64,000 bases of DNA from assembly GCA_013339765.2 (NCBI GenBank), contig JABSTR010001570.1, positions 1-64,000 of the forward strand. Direction: 5' to 3'. A program made the translations under genes and the position numbers. Shown one piece after another: positions 45,810 through 56,927 of the stretch (the stretch's first letter is position 1; each line of letters begins with the position of its first letter). Source of the stretch: Haemaphysalis longicornis. Its lineage: Eukaryota; Arthropoda; Arachnida; Ixodida; Ixodidae. The notes beneath the pieces were generated by a model, which saw only the letters and a program-made list of their open reading frames with translations, did no database searches and was not told the DNA's origin.

Positions 45810-46365
45810 CAGTTCACGTCGCAGTGCATTTTGCCGACGCCGTCAACGCGGGGCGATGTCGACGCGCGAAAGCGCGGAATATACGCTGCAAGTGGTTGCG
45901 GCACCAGAACAAACCGTAAAATTACGGCGCCCACAACCCCACGGCAGCTGTATTTCCACCGCAGACCCTGAAATTGCCTTAAATGCCGTAATCTAGATTG
46001 TCGGTACAATTACTGTTTTCTTTAAAAAATACCCACGCTCAAGCTTTTCTTGTATATAATTGGCAACTAATATCTGTATTTACCAATAACTTGGGCATCT
46101 CTATTCGCCAACGCGTTTTATCAAGGTGGGTGCCTTTCAGGAACACGTTTTTCCTCGGACGAACACGAGACAGGAAGTCGCTGCGCGGCGAGTCCGATCG
46201 TCTGTTTTTAACTGCACTCCGTATCGATACGCGCTGCTACAGGCCGGTGACGGCACGGGTGTGCACGCCTTCCAACTTTCGTTGCTTTCGTTATTTCGGT
46301 TGATGTTGACTACTATGGATTTATCTACCGGACGAAGAAAAATCCCAAGTAGTGGAGGTAAGTGA
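45810..46365 (+). promoter_or_regulatory. GC-rich promoter/first-exon-like segment in the element
   Basis: This GC-rich, CpG-rich block stands out from the AT-rich element around it. It ends with an ATG at 46303 that opens a short frame (MLTTMDLSTGRRKIPSSGG) running into GGAG|GTAAGTGAG at 46358, a near-consensus splice donor. The right arm keeps the block (54190-54900), including TTTATCTACCGGACGAAGAA, and has AAGGTAGGGG at the donor position. This could be the element's own promoter and first exon, or a captured host promoter. No downstream exon is identified. Confidence 0.4.
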
Positions 46366-47364
46366 GAGTACTAGTGAACCTTGTTTTCTTGTCATTTGTA
46401 TTTAACGTAGCAGAGTTGCTCTCGGACTTCGGTACGCGTAAGCGGTTAGCCCTAACGATTTGAGGGACTCGCTTTGTGCGTTGCGGAGATTTGTCGGTAG
46501 ACCTTTGTACCTGGCTGCTGCGTTTGTAAACAGAATCAATTCTCCCGCAATTTCTAGCCCTGTGTTTGGTGAAGTGTTTGTGTTCTGCTCCTGTTTTGCT
46601 AGGCGAATGTTTTGATATGAAATGAAATAAGAGAAGTTGGAGAGTGCGAATATAAGTCCCTGTGCGAATGTAGGCGTGTTTGCGTTACACGCACACCGTG
46701 TATTTTTAGCGTGATATTGGTTTTGGTTTCGTTTCTGCAGATGCCGTTTTTTTTTTTCGTCATAATATTTTCGGTTAAAAAACGTGCACAATAAATTGAA
46801 TGATTGCCGTGCGTGTAGCATTAAAACAAAATAATAAATCGAGTGAATTCCGAGAGTACAGCATTAGATTAAAATGCCATCTGGATGCTTTTTTCGCGTT
46901 TCGATTGAGTGTTCAATCTTTTCGAACGCTGAGTTTGGTCGTGAAATGTTGAAATTAACAACGTGTATGCAACCAGAATTTATTTGTAACGTCAGAACTA
47001 CACGCATGTCGCTGGTTGTGCTTCGTACTCTTACTGCAGCATCGCAAACGTAAATTAACCTTTCGGAACCTAGTAAAAATATTCAAAAATGGCTGTTAAA
47101 TTTCTGTGACTTATGGAATTTTCAGCTTAATGAATTTAGTGTGTAACACACCTTCGGGATCAGAGTAACACAGCATTTGGGATTTGGCAGGTTTAAGGCA
47201 GAGTATTCTGGTTTCTGGCCTGTCGTTTCCTAATAACTTACATGTTGCAGGCTGCTGACTGGTGCCACTTAGACTATGTGTGAATGTCATGGGGCTGTAA
47301 AAATGTCTTGCAGTACTTTGATGCTTCCTGCTGTACAACGTATACTTCAACTAAAATATAGGCC

Positions 47365-47970
47365 TAGCAGGACGAGCGAACAGGGCAACATGACTAGTTT
47401 TTCACTGATGTGCTTTTTGAAGGTTTAGTTATGCATATATACCAACTAGCCCACCTCGCCTTTCTGCTGCAGGAAGTATACGTCCATGGCAGTGACGCTG
47501 TCCGGGTTTGTGCATGTTTCCTTTTGCCACATTTTGTGGACATGGCTTCATCCGTGTATATATTGTCACTTCAATCCACCAAGCGGTTAGGATAGACACA
47601 GAAAAATATTTTGCAAGTTCAGATGGGACCTGTAGCTGTGCTAAAATGTCCTCAGAGTCCCCATTCACGAAATATTGTTCTTATATATAGTGGTACCTCT
47701 GTCATAGTCAGTGTTAAGGTTGCCTTAGTAGTGCCAGTGCTGACACTAAATTATATCCACTCCACTCTCTTCCTGTCCTTTATTGTTACACCCATCTTCT
47801 AGCGTTCTATTGCCTGCTAAGTCGTCCTTAATTTAAGTTAGACCCTTTTAGTTACCCTGGAAGTTTCTGCCCCGTAGGCGAGTACCGGTAGGATGCAGCT
47901 GTCATACACTGTCTTTTTCAGGGACAATGGTAGGCGGCCATTCTGTATTATACCAGCCTCAAAAAGCTGT
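47365..47970 (-). repeat. Penelope and RTE fragments carried in the left copy
   Basis: The minus strand at 47455-47425 contains GCGAGGTGGGCTAGTTGGT, the terminal box seen in the Penelope element at 32660. At 47965-47757 it reads as an RTE C-terminal piece (CTACCATTGTCCCTGAAAAA, then TACGGGGCAGAAACTTCC), matching 58525-58690. The right arm holds both in the mirrored place (53057-53100 and 52560-52770), so they were part of the element before the copies separated. Confidence 0.75.
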
Positions 47971-48469
47971 ATTAACAACACAGGTTTTCCTGTACCCATG
48001 CCTAGATTGATGAACTGGCTTGCAAGAGAGGTGCTACTGCAACAGTCTGCACAAGGCGCCTGCTCAAGCTACTGTTGACGGTCAACTTGGCGCGGGACTT
48101 CTCCTGGTTTAGGAAACAGGAAACACGCTTTTTTCCACCTGCGAGTGGCATCCTGCATTGTGTGTAACTAGATATTTTCGTGTAGTTACAGACATCAAAT
48201 TCTTTCACCAGACAATGTATAGGGCCCAGATTTTTATTGTCAGTCACATCCTGCGCAAATATCAGCTTTGTCGACAACCTGCGGCTTCTTAGTTTTTATT
48301 GCTACAAGCGGTATTAAATTTTTTTCAGTCTTTGGACCATGAAAATATTACTCACTTTCCAACCAATCCGGTCTGCAACTATTTTGGCAGTTTTCTGGCA
48401 CCACAACGAAGAACGCATACTGTTTAAGAATTCCCTACCATAGCTGATGATGGAGGCATGCACCATTGA

Positions 48470-49240
48470 ACCACCATTGAATCATTTCCGTGCTTCCATG
48501 CGTTATTTTGTGTTATTGTTCTTTGAGCGTATCACTTGGTGTGAATCACGTAGTCATGTAAATCTGTCTTCTTGTAACGTAATATTCAATCATTTTCGTG
48601 TTCCCCGTTTTCTGGTTTGTTCCCAAATCATATCACTTGTGTGAAATATTGAAATAGTGTAACTTATTGTTTTCCTAACCAGAATTCAATAAGTTGTTCT
48701 AAAGTTCTTTGTTGTTTTGTTGTTGTCCTGCCATTTCACTAATTGTGAATCATTTCATCACGTAAATTTCTACTGCTCTTGTAACCGCCTACAGTCATTT
48801 CTTTATACACACATTTTCTATAGATTATAACCATTTCCCTAGATGTTGGTTTTTTTAAGGTAGCTTAAATTTGTATGGCACTCACAGCTACCACTCAACA
48901 CCACTTCTGTGTTTCCTAGGTGCTTTTATTTTATTGTTCCACAAACTTTTTGCTACATGTGAACTATTTAGTTTCGTAAATTTGCTGTGTTTTATAACCA
49001 CCATTCAATCATTTCTTTGTTTTCACACTTTTCTTGCGTTGCTTTTCACCCAATTATTTTTATGTGCGATATTTCAAGTTGCATAGCTATCTTGTACTTT
49101 TACCCTGGGTTTACATGTTTGCTTTTCTTCCTATTTTTTGTCAACCGTTCTCCTGTGTGTGACTTATTTATAGTCATGAATATTTGTACTATTCTTGTAA
49201 TTGTACAATGTGTACCCTGTGGGCCAGGGCAGATAGGAAT
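48470..49240 (+). repeat. About 205-bp tandem repeat array, left copy
   Basis: Four diverged units can be aligned on a GTGTGAATCA-type start followed by GTAAAT and CTTGTAAC: about 48538, 48742, 48955 and 49154, spacing 198-214 bp. Each then has ATTCAATCATTT-like and TTTTCACA-CTTTTCT-like blocks. The open frames at 48871-49280 are chance readings of this T-rich array. Confidence 0.7.
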
Positions 49241-50189
49241 GAAAATTAAAGTGGTTGTGTTGCGAAAGCATATTACATAATTTGGAAGTCAATATAAACT
49301 GTTTTGCCTGAACTCTTGTGTTTTATGTGTACTTTGAAAGCGTTCTTACTACCCAGCTGCAGGTACTTACAGATAGGATGGGAGACTGTGATTTTAAATA
49401 GTTTAATTTTTGAATTGTTTCTGTGATAGTTTATTTGCAGAAGGCCTGTACAGCCGTGCTGTATGGTACAATTCGATGACGCTACTGTGGTTGCCTTAGT
49501 GTCCAGGGCGCTTGTGCTGATCAGGACTGGTTTGCTGTTACTTACTGCCTCTTGTTTTCGACGCGACATTTCTTGTTTAGAGTTGTGCTTCGTGTGCTTC
49601 TGCGAGAGTGTGTGGTTAGCTTGGCACTTCACATATGAGACTTCATGCAGTATGCAGCACTTCAAAAGTGGAAACACATTAATCTAGAAACCAGTTGACA
49701 AGTAACAGCAAACAGTGCTGAATAGCTAGTAAGGCATGTATTTGAAGTATAAATGCCCACAACACGTAGGCAACCTTGGAAAGGAGGCTGGCCAAACTTC
49801 CAAATAATGTATAAAGAATGTAAATTTCAGGCATACAGGTTCATATCAACAATATCATACTAACGTACAGAAGTCATGAATATAACAAATTAATGCTTGT
49901 GCCAAAGACAGAAAACCAATGTAGAACAGACATCTATATACGTCTTGCATGCGTACCACTACAATATCCATAAGACGTACCACTAAGGTAACATCCCGTA
50001 AACAGCTTATAAAAGTACCATGATACGTCTATTGGACGTGATCCTTCGTGTGATTTGGATGGGTTTTTTGCGGTTGTAGCAACGTTGCATATATGTAACT
50101 CCGACCCCAACGGTACGTCTCCTGGACATCTGCAATGTCGGTTGCTGACGTCTCCAGGATATCTGCACGACGTAACGTGGTTTGCTGGG

Positions 50190-50353
50190 ATGGCTATGCG
50201 CAAACATCAAGCCGCAAGTGGACCTGGAGGAGCCCGAATGGCAAGCATAAAAATGAAGTACACTTCATATTATGCGCCAACCCTGGCGTCGTGAACGATG
50301 TGGAAGTGCTCGGAAGGGTAAGTTGTAGTGACCACCGTATGGTAGCATCTCCA
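50190..50353 (+). pseudogene. RTE LINE endonuclease fragment between the two copies
   Basis: The 164-bp spacer reads SSRKWTWRSPNGKHKNEVHF, then ILCANPGVVNDVEVLGRVSC and SDHRMV. This is the end of an RTE endonuclease domain: TWRSPNG, the E-[IV]-x-[FY]-I strand, and the catalytic SDHRMV. The LINE resumes at 56928 with IRLNFRRGRNK, the sequence that normally follows SDHRMV in this family. The spacer and the downstream LINE are therefore one interrupted copy. Confidence 0.88.
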
Positions 50354-51259
50354 CCCAGCAAACCACTTTACGTCGTGCAGATATCCTGTAGAAGTCATCA
50401 ATCGACGTTGCAGATGTCCAGGAGACGTACCGTTGGGGTAGAAATTACATGTATCTAACGTTGCTACAATTGCAAAAAAACATCCAAATCACACGTAACA
50501 TAATGTAGAATAGACCCCTCATGGTACTTTTACATGCTGTATACGGGACGTTACCTTAGTGGTACATCTTATGGATATTGTAGTGGTACGCATGCAAGAC
50601 GTATCTGTTCTCCATTGTTTTTCTGTCTTTGGCACAAGCTTATTTATGAATAGTGTATGTTAGTGTGAAATTGTTGAGATGAATTTGTATGCTTGAAATT
50701 TACATCCTTTATACATTTTGGAGTTCCCACTTCTTAATGTTGCCCACGTGTTGTGGGTATTTATACTCAAATACATGCCTTGCTACCTATTCAGCACTGT
50801 TTGCTGTTACTTCGCACCTGGTTTCTAGAATAATGTGTTTCCTTTTTTGAAGTGCTGCATACTGCATGAAGTCTCATATGTGAAGTGTAAGCTGACCACA
50901 CACTCTCGCAGAAGCACACGAAGCACAGCTCCAAACAAGAAATGTCGCATCAAAAATAAGTTGCAGTAAGTAACAGCAAACCTGTCCTGATCAGCACAAG
51001 CTCCCTTGACACTAACGTAACAGCAGTAGCGTCATCGAATTGTACAACGCAGCACGGCTCTACAGCCTTTCTGCAAATGAACTATCAGAGAAACAATAAA
51101 AAAATTAAACTAATTAAAATGACAGTCTTGCCAACCTACCTGTAAGTAAGTGCAGCTGTTTAGTAAGAAAGCTTTCAAAGTACACGTAAAACACACAAAA
51201 GTTCAGGTAAAACAGTTTATATTGACTTCCAAATTATGTAATATGATTTCGCAACACAA

Positions 51260-52060
51260 CCACTTTATTTTGATTCCTATCTGCCCGGGCCCACAGTTCT
51301 CGCATTGCATAATTACAAGAATAGTAAAAATATTTATGACTATAAATAGTTCACACACAGCAGAAAGGTTGACAAAAAATAGGAAAAGACGCAAACATGT
51401 AAACCCAGGATACAAGCGCAAGATAGTTATGCAACTTGAAATATCTCACAATAAGTAAAATGGGTGAAAAACAACGGAAGAAGAGTGTGAAAACAAAGAA
51501 ACGATTGAATGGTGGTTACAAAAACAAAGAAATTTACAAAACTAAATAGTTTATATCTAGGAAAAAGTTTAGGGAACAATAAAACAATAACACCTTGGAG
51601 ACACCGAAGTGGTGTTGAGTGGTGGTTGTGAGTGCAATAGAAATTTAAGCTACTTAAACAAACCAACATCTAGGGAAATGGTTAAGAACTATGGACAAGG
51701 TGTTTATACAGAAATGACTTTACGGCGGTTACAAGACCAATAAGAATTTATGTGATGAAATGATTCACACTCAGTGAAATGGCAGGACAACAATAAAACA
51801 ACAAAAAACTGTAGATACAACATATTAAATTCTGGTTAGGAAAACAGTACAAAGCTACACTATTTCAATATTTCGCACAAAGTGATATGATTTGGGAACA
51901 AACAAAAAAAACGGGGAACACGGAAATTATTGATTATTAGTTACAAGACAGAGTTACACCACTACGCGATTCACACCAAGTGATACGCTCAAAGAACAAT
52001 CACATCAAATAAAAACGCATGGAAGCACAGAAATGATTCAATGGTGGTTTAAGGGTGCAT
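51260..52060 (-). repeat. About 205-bp tandem repeat array, right copy
   Basis: This is the mirror image of 48470-49240. Units on the minus strand start near 52000, 51790, 51560 and 51360, with the same GTGAAT, GTAAAT and TTGTAAC landmarks. Unit number and order match the left arm, so the array existed before the copies separated. Confidence 0.65.
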
Positions 52061-55000
52061 TCCTCCATCATCAGTTATGGTAGGGATTCTTGAACAGTTT
52101 GCGTTCTTCGTTGTGGTGCCAGAAACAGCCAAAATAGTTGCAGACCCGATTGGTTGGATAGTGAGTAAAAATGTTATGGTCCAATGGCTGAAAGAAATTT
52201 AATACATCTTCTAGCAATAAAAACTGAGAAGCCGCAGATTCTCGACAAAGCTGATATTTGCGCAGGGTGGGACTTACAATAAAAACCTGGGCCCTATGCA
52301 TTGTGTAGGTGAAAACATCTGATGTCGGTAACCACACGAAAGTATCTAGTTACACACAATGCAGGATGCCACTAGCAGGTAGAAAAAAGCGTGCTTCTCT
52401 TTTTCCCAAACCAGGACAAGTCCTGCGCCAGGTTGACCGTCAACAGTAGCTAGAGCATGCGCCTTGTGCAGGCTGTTGCAGTAGCACCTCCCTTGGAAGC
52501 CAGTTCTTCAATCTAGGCACGGGTACAGGAAAATCTGTGTTGTTAATACAGCTTTTTAAGACTGGTATAATAAAGAATGACCGCCTACTATTGTCCCTGA
52601 AAAAGACAGTGTATGGCAGCTGCATCTTACCGGTACTCACCTACGGGGCAGAAACTTCCAGGCTCACTAAAAGGGTCTAACTTAAATTAAGCAAGACTTA
52701 GCAAGCAATAGAACGCTAGATGATGGGTGCAACATTAAGGGACAAGAAGAGAGCGGAGTGGATATAATTTAATGACAGCATTGGCACTACTAATGCAACC
52801 TTTAAACTGACTATGACTGCTAATGTGAGGTACCACTATTTATAAGCTATATTTCGTGAATTGTGCCTCTGAGGACATTTTAAACCGTCTACAGGTCCCA
52901 TAGGAACTTGCAAAATAATTTTCTGTGTCTATCCTAAACGCTTGGTTGATTGAAGTGACAATATTTACACGGATGAAGCCATGTCCACAAAATGTGGCAA
53001 AAGAAAACTTGCACAAACCCGGACAGGGTCACTGCCATGGACGTATACTTCCTGCAGCAGAATGGCGAGGTGGGCTAGTTGGTATATATGCATAACTAAA
53101 CCTTCAAAAAGCACATCACTGAAAAACTCGTCATGTTGTCCTGTTCACTTGTCCTGCTAGGCCCACATTTTTAGTTGAAGTATACGTTGTACAGCAGGAA
53201 GCATCAAAGCAGTCCAAGAAAGTTTTACTGCCCAATCACACTGAAACATAGTCTAAGTTGCACCAGTCAGCAGCCTGCAACATTTAAGTTATTAGCAAAC
53301 GACATGCCAGACACCAGAATCATACTCTGCCCTAAACCTGCAAAATCCCAAATGCTGTGTTACTCTGATCACCAAGGTGTGTTGCACACTAAACTCATTA
53401 AGCTGGAAATTTCATAAGTGACAGAAATTTAACAGCCATTTTTGAATATTTTTACTAGGTTCTGAATGGTTAATTTACGTTTGCAATGTTACAGTAAGAC
53501 TACGAAGTGCAACCAGCGCTGTTCATACTACTGTATCAGTTACGACATGCGTGTAGTTCTGACGTTACAAATAAATTGTGGTTGCATGCACGTGTTTCCT
53601 TCCTACAATTCACGACAAAACTGAGCGTTCAAAAAGATTGAACACTCAATCAAAACGCGAAAAAAGCATCTAGATGGTATTTTAATCTAATTCTCTACGC
53701 TCGGAAATCACTTGATTTATTATTTTATTCTAATGGTACACGCACGGCCATCGTTCAGTTTATAGTGCACATTTTTTACCCGAAAACTATTATGACAAAA
53801 AAAACGGGCTCTCCAGAAACAAAACCGAAACCAAAAGTGGATAATATCACGCTAAAAGTACACGATATGCGTGTAGCGCATACACGCTTATATTCGCACA
53901 CGCACTTGTATTCGCACTCTCCAGCTCCCGTTATTTCATTTTATATCAAAACATTCAAAACATTGTGCTAGCATAACAGGACAGGACACAAACACTTCAC
54001 CAAACACAGGGATAGAAATTGCGTGAGAACTGATTCTGTTTATACACGCCTCAGCCAGGTACAAAGGTCTATCGACAAATCTGCGCAACCCACATAAGCG
54101 AGTCACTCAAATTGTTAGAGCTAACCGCTTACGCGGACCGAAGTTCGAGAACAACTCTGATACGTTAAATACATGCGACAAGAAAACAAGGTTCACTAGT
54201 ACTCCCCTACCTTAACTACTTGGCAGTATTTCTTCGTCCGGTAGATAAATCCCTGGTAGTCAAATCACCGAAATAACGAAAGTTACAGGCGTGCACACCC
54301 GTGCCGTCACCGGCCAGTAGTACGCGCTATGATACGGAGTGTAGTTAATACAACTGTCGGACGGTCGGACTCGCCGAGCAGCGACTTTCCTGTCTCGTGT
54401 TCGTCCAAGGGAAAAACTAGTTCCTGAAAGACACCCACTTTGATGAAAACGAGTTCTGAAGTAGTTTCCCAAGTAATTGGTAAAAACAGATATTATTTGC
54501 CAATTATATACAAGAAAAGCTTCAGCGTGGGTTTTTTTTTTTTGAAGAAAACAGTAATTTTACCGACAATGTAGATTACCGAAGTTAAGGCAATTTCAGG
54601 GTTTATGGTGGAAATACAGCTGGCGTGGGGTTGCGGGCGCTGTGATTTTACGGTTTGTTCTGAGGCCGCAACCACTTGCAGCGTTTATCCGCGCTTTCGC
54701 GAGTCGAAATTTTTTGCGTAGGCAAAATGAACGGCGACGTGAGCTGACGCGGCAGCTACGCCGATCTCTATGCTCGCCAGAATGAGCGTCGACGCAGCGC
54801 CAGAAAGTGTCTGAAAGACGGCGATATCGTCCGAATTACATGTCCATCTCCTGGTTTGTGGCATTACTTTTGCACAAAACAATCAACATCTTTTTAACCT
54901 GCGGTAATCGGGTGCCTTGAGGCAAATTACAAGCTATTTCTGTTTGAAAGTGCGCATTCCTTCGTGGCTAGGTTGGCTTTCATCGGGGTGATCAGGGGTT

Positions 55001-55494
55001 TGGGATAGCTTTTTGTGAGTTAAATACCGGAGCTCTGGCTACATCGCTTGTAGTGTTCGCATGATGGGCTTGTCTGCAAGATTTGTGCATAACGAACAAA
55101 ATATATCAACTCTAAAAATCTGGCGCCGCATTTAATTTCATTGGCGGCTACTTAAGCTTGCATAGGGGGAACGATGAAGTACGATAGCTTTTCTTGGCCT
55201 AAATAGGGAAGCTTTGGTTATATCATTTGCAGTATTAGCATAATTGGCCTCCCTTCTAAGATCGGTGCGGAAGAAACAAGCTTTATCACTGCCGAAATTT
55301 GTCAAATACGACCAAAACGAATCACTCAACAATATTCGTTGGCAGCCTCTGTTAGGTTACCAAATTCTTTGGTCCACGCAATTTTTTTAAGCCAACGGAC
55401 GAAACGATCCCGGCCGGCCACTCATGGAGAGCTTCCAGGAGCAAGTTAGGAAATCCATGTCAAGTGCAACAGCCGGGTCTCCGACGAAGGAAGA

Positions 55495-56290
55495 GAGAAA
55501 GAGAGAGAAATCACTTTATTTTCCAAGCAAGTTGTGTAGGATCGTGTTGTGGCTGCCGGCCGAAGGCTGCGGCGGCAGTGGTGGCTCGGTCAACCGGAAG
55601 TAGCGGCGCCCCCTGTTGCGAGCAGCCAAGCGCGTCGTCCCACTGCTCGACGCTGTAGATGGGGTGGAATGGGCTAAAAGGACAGGCCCACATGCCGTGG
55701 CTTAGTGCGTCCAGGGAGTCGCAGAGGGGACAGTTGGGCGCAGGAAATTCAGAGGAGTAGGTCTTGTGGAGGAGGGATCGACGGGTGAGGTAGTTGGTCT
55801 GAAGGAGTCGCCATGGGCGCTTCTGAGCGTTGGTGAGGGATGTGTAGGAAGTGGGAAAGCGGTGGCGGTAGAGGCGATAATGCTCCGTGGCTTCTTGATA
55901 CGAGAGCAGACGATCGCGTGCCAACCCAGCACTGCGTTAGAGAGCAGGAGCGAGCCTAGCACGTCTTAGTTCTCGTGCTTCTTCGTGGGCGGCCTCGTTG
56001 CCTCCCACCTTAGGGGGGCTTGAGTCCAGACGATTTCGAGTGGTTGAGTATGGGGATTTTGGAGAGTCTTGAGTGCTGTAGCCGAAATGCTACCACGTAT
56101 GAAGTTTTGAATGGCCCTCTTCGAATAAGTGACTATAATGTGTGGTGGAAGCCTCGTGATGCGTGCCAGGGCTATTGCCGCCTCTTCCGCCGTTGCGGGG
56201 TAAGATGTCCTTACGGTGAAGAAAGTGGCCGGGGGAGAGCCTGCCAGCTCTCTTGTTCCTCTAGCCTTTCACCATCGGTACAAGCTGGTT
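55495..56290 (-). pseudogene. I-like LINE 3' fragment inserted in the right copy
   Basis: On the minus strand an RNase H domain reads TYSKRAIQNFIRGGISATAL, IVWTQAPPKVGGNEAAHE and 'EARELRRARL' (about 56230-55960). The C-terminal region follows (55924-55511): YQEATEHYRLYRHRFPTSY, RPWRLLQTNYLTRRSLLHKT, 'FPAPNCPLCDSLDALSHGMW' with its CxxC, and PIYSVEQWDDALG. It ends near 55495 in AAAGTGATTTCTCTC repeats. The left arm lacks this segment. The RNase H resembles the one at 20760-21040. Confidence 0.85.
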
Positions 56291-56927
56291 AAATTTGTTT
56301 GTTAACATATGTGGCTGAACAGTGTCGCCGGCGATTTGTCAGGCCAGCATTTGTATTTTTATTACGAAGGTAGAACGACCAAGTATAATGGTGGTTTTAC
56401 TGAATAAAAAACCTATGACCATCGAATTGTGTTCAGGCATAAGTTGAGTCTAATTTATTTATTTTCGTCCGCATTTACATTTCCGCAAAAGCAATATTGG
56501 TGGATTACAAAACTTGCACAAAATCCCTCGGTACAAAACCCTTACAAAACAAATACAAAACCCCTCGGTAACTTACACACAGTATGACTGCGGAGAGTTT
56601 GAAAATAATGTATAGCAGATATAGCTAAAATAAATGTAACTGCGACAGACATGTACGAAGTAAAAAACGGACATACCAGCAACATCTGAACAACGTCAGC
56701 AAAATATGTCTAAATACAGTCCACAAATGAAACGGGAGAAACATCGAGAGTACGTCTTTAGCATAGTTGAAAGAACATCCGACATTAGGTACCAGCACCG
56801 TTATCTCAGCATCCAAAAATCTTTATAAAAATATTGCACGTTTTGCGGATGTGTAATAGGAATACTGCTGGGATATAGACGTTCGGAACTTTTTGGGACG
56901 TCGCAGGTATGCTAGTGGTTTGCTGGG

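Larger units (their letters stand above)
44059..50189 (+). mobile_element. Unclassified DNA element, left copy of an inverted pair
   Basis: The ends are CCTAGCAAACCACTAACATC (44059) and, reverse-complemented, CCCAGCAAACCACGTTACGT (50189), giving terminal inverted repeats of about 13 bp. Next to both ends lie short GACGT-rich motifs (for example ACGTCTCCTGGACATCTGCA at 50121). The whole 6131 bp is matched in reverse by 50354-56927. Contents, in order: a SINE (44870-45000), a GC-rich promoter/first-exon-like segment (45800-46360), Penelope and RTE pieces (47365-47970), and a roughly 205-bp tandem array (48470-49240). No transposase is recognised, so it is either non-autonomous or codes for something I cannot identify. 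No target-site duplication is clear. Confidence 0.8.
50354..56927 (-). mobile_element. Unclassified DNA element, right copy of an inverted pair
   Basis: The ends are CCCAGCAAACCACTTTACGT (50354) and, reverse-complemented, CCCAGCAAACCACTAGCATA (56927). Collinear matching to the left copy in reverse orientation holds along the whole length, judged by eye at roughly 80-90 percent. Examples: the frame 53175-53417 matches 47111-47350 on the opposite strand, 51427-51669 matches 48871-49086, and 56625-56816 matches 44147-44362. It is about 440 bp longer than the left copy, mainly because of a LINE fragment at 55495-56290. It splits an RTE LINE between SDHRMV and IRLNF with no visible loss of LINE sequence, which shows that it arrived by insertion. 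Confidence 0.85.

Noticed and set aside
48871..49280. Hydrophobic, membrane-like proteins (also 51427-51669 minus)
   Set aside because: They are readings of the T-rich 205-bp tandem array. Frames differ between units and are not conserved as protein.
44059..56927. A CRISPR array, or a simple segmental palindrome
   Set aside because: No regular short repeat-spacer pattern exists. Each arm has its own terminal inverted repeats and one arm splits a LINE, so two element insertions explain it better than a segmental inverted duplication.
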